Shown here in pieces: positions 8,410-17,519 of a stretch of 64,000 bases of DNA; position 1 is the stretch's first letter; every line of letters starts with the position of its first letter. The DNA is from Zoogloea sp. (GTDB lineage Bacteria; Pseudomonadota; Gammaproteobacteria; Burkholderiales; Rhodocyclaceae). The stretch is taken from positions 1-64,000 of the forward strand of contig NZ_JAFLDT010000006.1 of assembly GCF_017302315.1 (NCBI RefSeq). Direction: 5' to 3'. The notes below the pieces were generated by a model, which worked only from the letters and a program-made list of their open reading frames with translations, did no database searches and was not told where the DNA came from. A program made the translations under genes and the position numbers.

Positions 8410-9192
8410 TCAGCGCCCCTTGAATACCGGCGAACGTTTGCCGAGGAAGGCATCCAGGCCTTCCCGATAGTCGTCGGTGGCAAGAAAGTCGAAGGCGGCG
8501 CGCTTCTCGTCGGCACCCAGCGGCCGCCCGTCCATCAGGCGATGAACCCATTGTTTGTGCCAGCGGGCCACCAGTGGTGCCCCCTTGACGATCCGGCCGA
8601 CGGTGGCAAGGGTTTCCCGCTCCACCTCTTCGTCGTCCACCACCCGGGTCAGGAGACCCTTGGCCAGGGCTTCCCGGGCACCCAGGATGCGCCCCTCAAG
8701 CAGGATTTCGAGCAGCACGGCGGGGCCGACCAGGCCCAGCAGACCAGCCATTTCGCCGGGATACATCGAAAACCCCAGCTTGTTGATCGGCGCCCCGAAG
8801 CGGCTCGACTCGCCGGCAATGCGCAGGTCGCAGCAGCCGGCGATCTCCAGCCCGCCACCCACGCAGGCACCCTGGATCAGTGCCACGGTGGGCACCGGGC
8901 AGGCGCGTATGGCGTCCAGGGCGGCAGCCACCAGGCCCTCATGATAGTGGAGGGCGTCGTCGACCGTGGCCCGCACAGTGAGGAACTCCTCAATGTCTCC
9001 CCCCGCCGCGAAGGCTTTGTCTCCCGCTCCCCGCAGCACCACACAGCGCACGTCCGGATCGGCATTGATGACCGCCATCCGCGTCTGCAGCCCGCGCCAC
9101 ATGCCGGCATCCACCGCGTTGAGCTTGTCGGGATTGGAAAGACTGAGGGTGGCAATTCCAGCGTCCTGACTGAAGAGGATTTCTCCGGGCAT
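8410..9192 (-). CDS. Enoyl-CoA hydratase/isomerase family protein
   Basis: A 260-residue crotonase-fold protein. The oxyanion-hole motif AFAAGGDIEEF and the core GACVGGGLEIAGCCDLRIA are clear. Glu116 matches the catalytic Glu144 of rat enoyl-CoA hydratase, but the position of Glu164 is Ile136 (FGAPINKLG). With one of the two acids missing, a classic hydratase reaction is doubtful; isomerase, hydrolase or decarboxylase activity is possible, as in other divergent members. It is a single gene convergent with the unknown gene upstream. Confidence 0.88.
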   Translation of the reverse strand: MPGEILFSQDAGIATLSLSNPDKLNAVDAGMWRGLQTRMAVINADPDVRCVVLRGAGDKAFAAGGDIEEFLTVRATVDDALHYHEGLVAAALDAIRACPVPTVALIQGACVGGGLEIAGCCDLRIAGESSRFGAPINKLGFSMYPGEMAGLLGLVGPAVLLEILLEGRILGAREALAKGLLTRVVDDEEVERETLATVGRIVKGAPLVARWHKQWVHRLMDGRPLGADEKRAAFDFLATDDYREGLDAFLGKRSPVFKGR

Positions 9193-9427
9193 GGGGGGCT
9201 GTTTCCTTGAGAGAAGGCGGCTGGAGCAGGCTTGTTGCAGCGCACGAAAGCCGCCGTACGTTGTGGTATGGAGTCTTCTATATGCTATATCATCAGACTG
9301 GGCGTCGTTAATGGCGCGACGTCGCCCACGGGATGCAACATAAAAAAATAACCCACTGATCGCCGTTCCAAGAATACCAACAGGCAGATCGCGCCGAATT
9401 CACTGACTTTCTCGAGGGAGGGAAAAG

Positions 9428-9763
9428 ATGTCGACCAATGCTAGCCAGAATGCGGTGTACGCCCGTATCCGCAAAAATCCCCGCTTCGCCGAACTGGTGT
9501 CGAAGCGCCAGGGCTTTGCCACCCTGCTGTCGGTGATCGTTCTGACGATCTTCTACGGCTTTTTCATGGTGGTGGCCTTCAACCCCAATCTGATCGGTCA
9601 GCGTCTGTCCGAAGGGTCCTATGTGACCGTCGGGATTGCCGCCGAACTGTTCATGTTCATCTTCTTCTGGGTGCTCACCGCGGTGTACGTCAAGCGCGCC
9701 AATGGCGAGTTCGATGCCATCACCACCGAGATCATCCGCGACGCATCCAAGGAGGTGAAGTAA
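9428..9763 (+). CDS. DUF485 membrane protein paired with ActP
   Basis: A 111-residue inner-membrane protein with two transmembrane segments ([19 protein letters not shown] and [16 protein letters not shown]) typical of DUF485/YjcH. Such proteins are encoded just before sodium/acetate symporters and are thought to assist them. GAGGGAGGG precedes the ATG. Its stop overlaps the start of actP (TAATG). The 235-base gap upstream is AT-richer than the genes and probably holds the promoter, but I could not fix its hexamers. Confidence 0.92.
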   Translation: MSTNASQNAVYARIRKNPRFAELVSKRQGFATLLSVIVLTIFYGFFMVVAFNPNLIGQRLSEGSYVTVGIAAELFMFIFFWVLTAVYVKRANGEFDAITTEIIRDASKEVK

Positions 9764-11427
9764 TGCTGGCCCGTCTGAATGTTGCCCTGCTGGCCCTGCT
9801 GGTGCCGGCCCTGTCCTTCGCGGGTGATGCGATCTCCGCCACCGAGAAGCAGCCCCTCAATCTGCACGCCATCGGGATGTTCGTGCTCTTCGTGTCCATG
9901 ACCCTGGGCATCACCTACTGGGCGGCCGGCCGTACCAAGTCCGCTTCCGACTTCTACACGGCCGGCGGTGGCATCACTGGCTTCCAGAATGGTCTGGCCA
10001 TTGCGGGCGACTACATGTCCGCCGCCACGCTGCTGGGCCTCACCGCGCTGGTGTATACCAAGGGCGTCGATGGCTACATCTACATGATCGCCTTCTTCGC
10101 CGGCTGGCCCATCATTCTGTTCCTGATGGCCGAGCGCCTGCGCAACCTGGGTAAATTCACCTTTGCCGACATCACCTCCTACCGGCTCAACCAGGGCAAG
10201 GTGCGGACGATGGCGGCGGTGTCCTCGTTGACCGTGGTGTGTTTCTATCTGGTGGCCCAGATGGTCGGTGCCGGCCAGCTGATCAAGCTGTTGTTCGGTC
10301 TGGACTACAACATCGCCCTGTTCGTGGTCGGCGCCCTGATGATGGTCTATGTCACCTTCGGTGGCATGGTCGCCACCACCTGGGTGCAGATTATCAAGGC
10401 CTGCATGCTGCTGGCCGGTGGCACGTTGGTGATGGTGCTGGCCATGTCGCAATTTGGTTTCAGCTTCGAGACCATGATGGGCCAGGCCGTCTCGCTGCAC
10501 AGTCTGGGCGAGAAGCTGCTCTTCCCGGGCACCCTGCTGCCGGACCCCGTCACCGCGCTATCCCTGGGTCTGGGCCTGATGTTCGGTACGGCTGGCCTGC
10601 CGCACATCCTGATGCGCTTCTTCACCGTGACCAATGCCAAGGAAGCCCGCAAGTCCGTGCTGTACGCGTCCGGCTTCGTGGCCTACTTCTTCAACGTGAT
10701 CCTGCTGATGGGCTTTGCGGCCATCATCATCGTGGGCCAGAACCCCGAGTTCTTCGAGGGCGGCAAGATCGGCGGCAAGATCGTTGGCGGTGGCAACATG
10801 ATCGCCATGCACCTGGCCAAGGCCGTGGGCGGCAACCTGCTGCTCGGCTTCCTGTCTGCGGTGGCCTTCGCCACCATCCTGGCGGTGGTGTCCGGTCTGG
10901 CGCTTGCCGGTGCGGCGGCCATCTCCCACGACATCTACGCCCGCGTGATCCGCAAGGGCAAGGCCACCGAGACCGAAGAGTTGCGCGTGTCCCGCTTCGC
11001 TTCCGTGGGTCTGGGGCTCGTGGCCATCGTTCTCGGTATCGCCTTCGAGAAGATGAACGTGGCCTTCATGGTGGCCCTGGCCTTCGGTATCGCGGCGTCC
11101 GCCAACTTCCCGGTGCTTATCCTTTCCATGTACTGGAAAGGCCTGACCACCCGCGGGGCGGTGGCGGGCGGTTACGCCGGCCTGGTGGCGGCCGTGCTGC
11201 TGGTGGTGTTCTCGAAGTCGGTGTGGGTCACGGTGCTGGGCAATGCCCAGGCCCTGTTCCCTTACGACCAGCCGGCCCTGTTCTCCATGCCCCTGGCCTT
11301 CCTGATCACGTTCATCGTGTCCAAGCTCGACAACAGCGCCGAGGCCCAGGCCGAGCGTGCTGCCTTCGACGACCAGTACGTGCGTGCGCAGACCGGTTTC
11401 GGTGCCGCTGAAGCCAGCGCCCACTGA
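9763..11427 (+). CDS. actP: Cation/acetate symporter ActP
   Basis: A 554-residue sodium:solute symporter, close to the E. coli ActP length of 549. It has an N-terminal signal-like segment ([20 protein letters not shown]) and about thirteen further membrane segments. The SSS motifs [20 protein letters not shown] and [16 protein letters not shown] are conserved. It imports acetate and often propionate with Na+ or H+. It is coupled to the DUF485 gene, ends before a strong terminator, and lies next to the propionyl-CoA operon, which fits growth on short-chain fatty acids. Confidence 0.95.
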   Translation: MLARLNVALLALLVPALSFAGDAISATEKQPLNLHAIGMFVLFVSMTLGITYWAAGRTKSASDFYTAGGGITGFQNGLAIAGDYMSAATLLGLTALVYTKGVDGYIYMIAFFAGWPIILFLMAERLRNLGKFTFADITSYRLNQGKVRTMAAVSSLTVVCFYLVAQMVGAGQLIKLLFGLDYNIALFVVGALMMVYVTFGGMVATTWVQIIKACMLLAGGTLVMVLAMSQFGFSFETMMGQAVSLHSLGEKLLFPGTLLPDPVTALSLGLGLMFGTAGLPHILMRFFTVTNAKEARKSVLYASGFVAYFFNVILLMGFAAIIIVGQNPEFFEGGKIGGKIVGGGNMIAMHLAKAVGGNLLLGFLSAVAFATILAVVSGLALAGAAAISHDIYARVIRKGKATETEELRVSRFASVGLGLVAIVLGIAFEKMNVAFMVALAFGIAASANFPVLILSMYWKGLTTRGAVAGGYAGLVAAVLLVVFSKSVWVTVLGNAQALFPYDQPALFSMPLAFLITFIVSKLDNSAEAQAERAAFDDQYVRAQTGFGAAEASAH

Positions 11428-11464
11428 TCTCCGCAGCGCCCGCAAGGGTGCGGGCTGAAAGACG

Positions 11465-11498
11465 AAACCCCCGACGGGCCGGCCCGTCGGGGGTTTTT
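11465..11498 (+). terminator. Intrinsic terminator after actP
   Basis: A perfect 16-base stem, AAACCCCCGACGGGCC paired with GGCCCGTCGGGGGTTT, is followed by more T residues. The stem is symmetrical with A and T runs on both sides, so it could also serve the convergent GntR gene. Confidence 0.93.
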
Positions 11499-11541
11499 GT
11501 TGGGTGCCGCGGCTGCGTTGCAGTCGCCGGCGCTGCGTGGG

Positions 11542-12213
11542 TCAGGCGGTGGCTTCGCGCTTGGCGGCGATCTTGGCCAGGGCCCGGCGGCCGCTGGAGA
11601 TGTGCTCGCGCATCGCCATCTCGGTGGCGCTGATGTCCCGCTTGCCGAGCGCGTCGAGGATGAGGCGGTGCTCGGCCAGGGATTGCTCGATACGCCCGTC
11701 GATGAACAGGGAGTGGTGCCGTGACAGTTTGATGACCTTGCGCAGGTCGGTGATTGCCTGGGTCAGCCAGCGGTTGTCGGCGATCAGCTGGACCTCCTGG
11801 TGGAATGCCTGGTTGGCTTCGAAGAAACCGTCAATGTCGCTGGTGCGGGCCGCCTGTTCGAGCTCGGCGTGGATGTCCAGCAGGCGCTTGATGTCGGAAT
11901 CGGTGGCCTTGCGCGCGGTGTCGGCCGCACATTGGCCTTCGAGGAGGGCCATGACCGAGAAGATTTCGTCCAAGTCGCGCTCGGAGATCTCGGTCACGTA
12001 GCAGCCGCGGCGGGGCTTGAGGGTGACGAGGCCTTCGGCCGCGAGTACCTTCAGTGCCTCCCGCAGGGGCGTGCGGGAGATGCCGTACTGGGTGGCCAGG
12101 GCTTGCTCGTCCACCCAGGTGCCGGGGGGCAACTCGTGGGCAAAGATACGCTGGCGCAGGCGTTCCGCGACTTCCTGGTAGAGGGCGAGAGGGGCAATCC
12201 GGCCTGCGTTCAT
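11542..12213 (-). CDS. GntR-family (FCD domain) transcriptional regulator
   Basis: A 223-residue regulator with an N-terminal winged helix (ALATQYGISRTPLREALKVL) and a C-terminal FCD ligand domain with the metal-binding type residues around HQEVQLIADN and EHRLILDALG. FCD regulators sense organic acids or their CoA esters. It is divergent from the methylmalonyl-CoA operon and so is probably its regulator. The start is uncertain: ATG 12213 is chosen because the frame upstream runs into the promoter palindromes. ATG 12264 would give 240 residues but lies almost at the predicted transcription start. Confidence 0.9.
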   Translation of the reverse strand: MNAGRIAPLALYQEVAERLRQRIFAHELPPGTWVDEQALATQYGISRTPLREALKVLAAEGLVTLKPRRGCYVTEISERDLDEIFSVMALLEGQCAADTARKATDSDIKRLLDIHAELEQAARTSDIDGFFEANQAFHQEVQLIADNRWLTQAITDLRKVIKLSRHHSLFIDGRIEQSLAEHRLILDALGKRDISATEMAMREHISSGRRALAKIAAKREATA

Positions 12214-12254
12214 GGTTTTGAGTGACAAGGTTGGAAAAGTGTCGTCTTCAGCTG

Positions 12255-12303
12255 TTGCATCCATAATTATGGATAAAGTATTATCTAGCAGATAGCAAGT
12301 CAA
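12255..12303. promoter_or_regulatory. Overlapping gntR and mutA promoters with palindromes
   Basis: On the plus strand TTGCAT (12255-12260) and TATTAT (12279-12284) are 18 bases apart, a likely mutA promoter. On the minus strand TTGACT (12303-12298) and TACTTT (12280-12275) are 17 apart, a likely gntR promoter. Three palindromes overlap them: TCCATAATTATGGA at 12260-12273 (perfect), GATAA-AGTA-TTATC at 12272-12285, and TATCT-AGC-AGATA at 12282-12294. These are good candidates for the operator of the adjacent GntR protein, which could then control both directions. Confidence 0.75.
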
Positions 12304-12405
12304 GTTCCTGCGCAGGATGTAACCCTTGTAAGGCGCGTTGGCAAGATGTCATCGGGCCACACAAAACAGAGGGAGGGAGAAAACTGCCTGCGCAGGGCAC
12401 GGCAG

Positions 12406-12432
12406 CCGGCCGTGGCCTGGGGTCACGGCCGG
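12406..12432 (+). other. Hairpin in mutA leader
   Basis: The roughly 200-base leader of mutA contains a perfect 9-base inverted repeat, CCGGCCGTG and CACGGCCGG, with a 9-base loop. CTGCC and GGCAG at 12384-12405 can form another small stem just before it. No T run follows, and I do not see the conserved boxes of a cobalamin riboswitch, although the gene product needs that cofactor. Its role is unknown. Confidence 0.45.
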
Positions 12433-12495
12433 TACTGGCGTCACAAATTATCAAGGGCTGCCGAGCGGCCCGCGCTACGTGAGGGTAGAAAAGCC

Positions 12496-14658
12496 ATGGC
12501 GAACAACACCGAACCGACCTTTCCCCAACCCGATCTGGCCGCCTGGAACAAGGCTGCGGCCAAGTCGGCCCCCGGTGGCGATGTCGCCAAGCTGAACTGG
12601 GTGACGCCCGAGGGCATCACGGTCAAGCCGCTGTATACCGCGGCGGACCTGGAAGGCCTCAAGTACTCCAACACCTTGCCGGGCTTCGAGCCCTTCCTGC
12701 GCGGCCCCCAGGCCACCATGTATGCGGCCCGCCCGTGGACCATCCGCCAGTACGCCGGCTTCTCCACCGCCGAGGCTTCCAATGCCTTCTACCGCAAGGC
12801 GCTGGCCGCCGGTGGTCAGGGTGTGTCCGTGGCCTTCGATCTGGCCACCCACCGGGGTTACGATTCCGACAACCCCCGCGTGGTGGGTGACGTGGGCAAG
12901 GCCGGTGTGGCCATCGACTCCGTTGAGGACATGAAGATCCTGTTCGATCAGATCCCCCTCGACAAGGTGTCGGTGTCCATGACCATGAACGGCGCCGTGC
13001 TGCCGATCCTGGCCGGCTACATCGTGGCCGCTGAAGAGCAGGGCGTGTCGCAGGACAAACTGTCCGGGACCATCCAGAACGACATCCTCAAGGAGTTCAT
13101 GGTCCGCAACACCTATATCTACCCGCCGACGCCGTCGATGAAGATCATCGCTGATATCTTCAATTACACGTCGACCCACATGCCGAAGTTCAACTCGATC
13201 TCGATTTCGGGTTATCACATCCAGGAAGCCGGCGCCAACCAGGCCATCGAGCTGGCCTTCACCCTGGCTGACGGCGTGGAATACGTGCGCACCGGCATCA
13301 AGTCCGGCATGGACGTGGACACCTTCGCCGGCCGCCTGTCCTTCTTCTGGGCGGTGGGCATGAACTTCTACCTCGAGATCGCCAAGATGCGCGCCGCGCG
13401 CATGCTGTGGTGGCGCCTGATGAAGCAGTTCGAGCCGAAGAGCCAGAAGTCCATGATGCTGCGCACCCACAGCCAGACTTCCGGCTGGTCGCTGACCGAA
13501 CAGGACCCGTACAACAACGTGGTGCGCACCACCATCGAAGCCATGGCGGCCGTGTTCGGCGGCACCCAGTCCCTGCACACCAACGCGCTCGACGAAGCCA
13601 TCGCCCTGCCCACCGAGTTCTCGGCGCGCATCGCCCGCAACACCCAGATCATCATCCAGGAAGAAACCCACATCACCAGCGTGGTGGACCCGTGGGCCGG
13701 CTCCTACATGATGGAAAAGCTCACCCAGGACATGGCCGACAAGGCCTGGGCCCTGATCGAGGAGATCGAGGCCATGGGCGGCATGACCAAGGCGGTCGAG
13801 TCCGGCTGGGCCAAGATGAAGGTCGAGGAGTGTGCTGCCGACAAGCAGGCCCGCATCGACTCCGGCAAGGATGTGATTGTCGGCGTGAACAAGTACAAGC
13901 TCGCCAAGGAAGACCCGATCGAGATCCTCGACATCGACAATCACGCCGTGCGTGATGCCCAGGTCGCCCGTCTGGCCCAGATCCGTGCCACCCGCGACGG
14001 CGCCGCCGTCACCGCGGCCCTGGCGGCCCTGACCGAATGCGCGAGGACCGGCGAAGGCAACCTGCTCGATCTGGCCGTGAAGGCCGTGCGTCTGCGTGCC
14101 ACCGTCGGTGAAATCTCCGATGCGCTGGAAGAGATCTTCGGCCGCTACCGCGCCAACCCCCAGGCGGTCACCGGCATCTACAACGCCGTCGTCGAAGGCG
14201 ACGACGACTGGAAGGCCCTCAAGTCCGACATCGAAGCCTTTGTGGCTGAAGAAGGTCGCCGTCCGCGCATCATGATCGCCAAACTGGGTCAGGACGGCCA
14301 TGACCGGGGCTCCAAGGTGGTGGCTTCGGCCTTCGCCGACCTGGGCTTCGACATCGACATCGGCCCCCTCTTCCAGACGCCCGAAGAGGCCGCCCGTCAT
14401 GCCATCGAGAACGACGTGCATGCCGTGGGCTGTTCCAGCCTCGCCGCCGGCCACAAGACCCTGGTGCCGGCCATCATCAACGCCCTCAAGGCTCAGGGCG
14501 CGGACGACATCATCACCTTCGTGGGGGGCGTGATTCCGGCCCAGGACTACGACGCGCTCTACGCCGCCGGTGCCAAGGGCATCTTCGGTCCGGGCACGCC
14601 GATCCAAACCTCGGCCCGGGAAGTGCTCAAGCAGATTCGCGCTGCCCGCAAGCCCTGA
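12496..14658 (+). CDS. mutA: Methylmalonyl-CoA mutase
   Basis: A 720-residue adenosylcobalamin-dependent mutase that converts (R)-methylmalonyl-CoA to succinyl-CoA. The N-terminal TIM barrel binds the CoA ester; the C-terminal cobalamin domain has the DxHxxG motif, with the axial ligand His602 in [11 protein letters not shown]. The length matches single-chain homodimeric mutases such as E. coli ScpA (714). GAGGG lies before the ATG at 12496. It heads an operon with its chaperone MeaB and the propionyl-CoA carboxylase subunits, so the full route from propionyl-CoA to succinyl-CoA is here apart from the epimerase, which I do not find in this window. Confidence 0.97.
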   Translation: MANNTEPTFPQPDLAAWNKAAAKSAPGGDVAKLNWVTPEGITVKPLYTAADLEGLKYSNTLPGFEPFLRGPQATMYAARPWTIRQYAGFSTAEASNAFYRKALAAGGQGVSVAFDLATHRGYDSDNPRVVGDVGKAGVAIDSVEDMKILFDQIPLDKVSVSMTMNGAVLPILAGYIVAAEEQGVSQDKLSGTIQNDILKEFMVRNTYIYPPTPSMKIIADIFNYTSTHMPKFNSISISGYHIQEAGANQAIELAFTLADGVEYVRTGIKSGMDVDTFAGRLSFFWAVGMNFYLEIAKMRAARMLWWRLMKQFEPKSQKSMMLRTHSQTSGWSLTEQDPYNNVVRTTIEAMAAVFGGTQSLHTNALDEAIALPTEFSARIARNTQIIIQEETHITSVVDPWAGSYMMEKLTQDMADKAWALIEEIEAMGGMTKAVESGWAKMKVEECAADKQARIDSGKDVIVGVNKYKLAKEDPIEILDIDNHAVRDAQVARLAQIRATRDGAAVTAALAALTECARTGEGNLLDLAVKAVRLRATVGEISDALEEIFGRYRANPQAVTGIYNAVVEGDDDWKALKSDIEAFVAEEGRRPRIMIAKLGQDGHDRGSKVVASAFADLGFDIDIGPLFQTPEEAARHAIENDVHAVGCSSLAAGHKTLVPAIINALKAQGADDIITFVGGVIPAQDYDALYAAGAKGIFGPGTPIQTSAREVLKQIRAARKP

Positions 14659-14683
14659 GAGGCTTCGAATCCGTCTGCTGCAT

Positions 14684-14745
14684 GCCCTGACGTTTCGTGA
14701 TCCGCTGTACTGAAAGTACGGTGCTGCTGCTCACGACGCCAGGGC
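14684..14745 (+). repeat. Long hairpin in mutA-meaB spacer
   Basis: GCCCTGACGTTTCGTGA at 14684-14700 pairs with TCACGACGCCAGGGC at 14731-14745, with one mismatch and a 2-base bulge. The loop contains its own small stem, GTAC-TGAAA-GTAC. The structure sits between two co-transcribed genes and has no T run. It may stabilise or process the message, reduce downstream expression, or be another intergenic repeat unit. Confidence 0.65.
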
Positions 14746-14783
14746 GTGTTAGCGATGTTTGCAATGCCCCTGAGCTGAAGCCG

Positions 14784-15791
14784 ATGCCTTCCATGAACAT
14801 GCCTGCCGACCTGCCCCAGCGCGACCCCGCCGACCAGGCCCTGGTCGATGGGGTGCTGGCGCATCAGCTACGTCCGCTCGCCAAGACAATCACCTTGATC
14901 GAGTCCCAGCGGCCGGATCACAAGCAGCGGGCCCGCAACGTGCTGGAAGGCCTGCTGCCCCATACCGGCAACTCCATGCGGGTGGGGATTTCCGGCGTAC
15001 CTGGGGTGGGCAAGTCCACGTTTATCGAGGCCCTCGGGCTGTATCTCATCGGGCAGGGGCACAAGGTGGCGGTGCTGGCGGTGGACCCGTCCTCCAGCGT
15101 CACCGGGGGCTCCATCCTCGGTGACAAGACGCGCATGGAGCTGCTTTCCCAGCGCACCGAGGCCTTCATCCGCCCGAGTCCGTCGGCGGGCAGCCTTGGC
15201 GGCGTGGCGGAGAAGACCCGCGAGGCCATGCTGGTGTGCGAGGCCGCCGGGTTTGACGTGATTATCATCGAGACGGTGGGCGTGGGGCAGTCGGAAACCG
15301 CCGTCGCCGGCATGACCGACATCTTCTGCCTGCTGCAACTGCCCAATGCCGGCGACGATCTGCAGGCGATCAAGAAGGGGATCATGGAGATCGCCGACCT
15401 GATCGTCATCAACAAGGCGGATATCAACCCCCAGGCGGCCAATGTGGCCCGGTCCCAGATCAAGAGTGCGCTGGGCATGCTGCGGCATGCATCGCCCAAC
15501 TGGACGCCGCCGGTACTGATGCTTTCCGCTTTGCAGAAGCAGGGCATTGCCGAGTTCTGGAATACCATCGGGGATTACCGCTCCGCGATGCAGCAGAGCG
15601 GTGAATTCGAAGCCCGCCGCCGCCATCAGGCGCGGGCCTGGATGTGGGAATTGATCGACCAGGGTTTGCGAGCCCGATTTGCAGGTCACGCCCAGGTACG
15701 GCAGGATTTGCCCGTTTTGCAGGCGGCCGTCGAGGCCGGACAGACCACGCCTTCCGCCGCTGCCCAGCGGCTGCTGGCGTATCTGGGCTGA
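14784..15791 (+). CDS. meaB: MeaB/ArgK-type GTPase chaperone of methylmalonyl-CoA mutase
   Basis: A 335-residue G3E-type GTPase. The P-loop GVPGVGKSTFIEALG, the switch region around VDPSSSVTGGSILGDKTRM, and the guanine motif NKAD are all present. MeaB loads adenosylcobalamin onto the mutase and protects or rescues the enzyme, using GTP. Three ATGs at 14784, 14793 and 14799 are possible starts; the first gives the length nearest the family norm (E. coli ArgK, 331). It lies 125 bases after mutA, with a large hairpin in the spacer, and 44 bases before pccB. Confidence 0.95.
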   Translation: MPSMNMPADLPQRDPADQALVDGVLAHQLRPLAKTITLIESQRPDHKQRARNVLEGLLPHTGNSMRVGISGVPGVGKSTFIEALGLYLIGQGHKVAVLAVDPSSSVTGGSILGDKTRMELLSQRTEAFIRPSPSAGSLGGVAEKTREAMLVCEAAGFDVIIIETVGVGQSETAVAGMTDIFCLLQLPNAGDDLQAIKKGIMEIADLIVINKADINPQAANVARSQIKSALGMLRHASPNWTPPVLMLSALQKQGIAEFWNTIGDYRSAMQQSGEFEARRRHQARAWMWELIDQGLRARFAGHAQVRQDLPVLQAAVEAGQTTPSAAAQRLLAYLG

Positions 15792-15835
15792 ACAATATAA
15801 CGACATACAACAGGATCATTGACTGGAGGTTGTAA

Positions 15836-17371
<1,536 letters not shown>

Positions 17372-17390
17372 TCGCCGAGGACGCCAAGAC

Positions 17391-17519
17391 ATGTTTACCA
17401 AGATCCTGATTGCAAACCGCGGTGACCAGCCGCGAAGCGGCGCAGCGACGAAGTCACATTGCCTTGCACGCGAAGCGTGCGCAGGCGGTTTCACCGCGGA
17501 GACCCCGAATGTTCAATAA
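17391..17519 (+). CDS. Leader ORF: truncated duplicate of pccA start plus structured insert
   Basis: Twenty bases after pccB, an ATG with GAGGA upstream begins MFTKILIANRG, the canonical start of biotin carboxylase subunits, then diverges and stops after 42 residues, 11 bases into pccA. The first 35 bases match the real pccA start in 28 positions; six of the seven changes lie at codon third bases. The divergent part carries CCGC-GAA-GCGG (17430-17440) and GCACGC-GAA-GCGTGC (17466-17480), enclosed by CCGCGGTGA (17417-17425) and TCACCGCGG (17491-17499). It may be the original start disrupted by an inserted hairpin element. It could act as a coupling leader for pccA. Confidence 0.7.
   Translation: MFTKILIANRGDQPRSGAATKSHCLAREACAGGFTAETPNVQ

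Noticed and set aside
9193-9427. Sigma-54 promoter for the acetate operon
   Set aside because: No GG-N10-GC element with the right spacing was found.
12304-12495. Cobalamin riboswitch before mutA
   Set aside because: The leader has hairpins but I do not see the conserved B12-box and core elements.
12475-14607. 710-codon open frame antisense to mutA
   Set aside because: It is a shadow of the GC-rich codon pattern of mutA; the translation is rich in His, Gly, Asp and Val and shows no domain.
14665-14770. Third copy of the dispersed repeat (2249-2352)
   Set aside because: It shares TCTGCTGC and a GTAC hairpin, but the rest does not line up well enough to claim membership.
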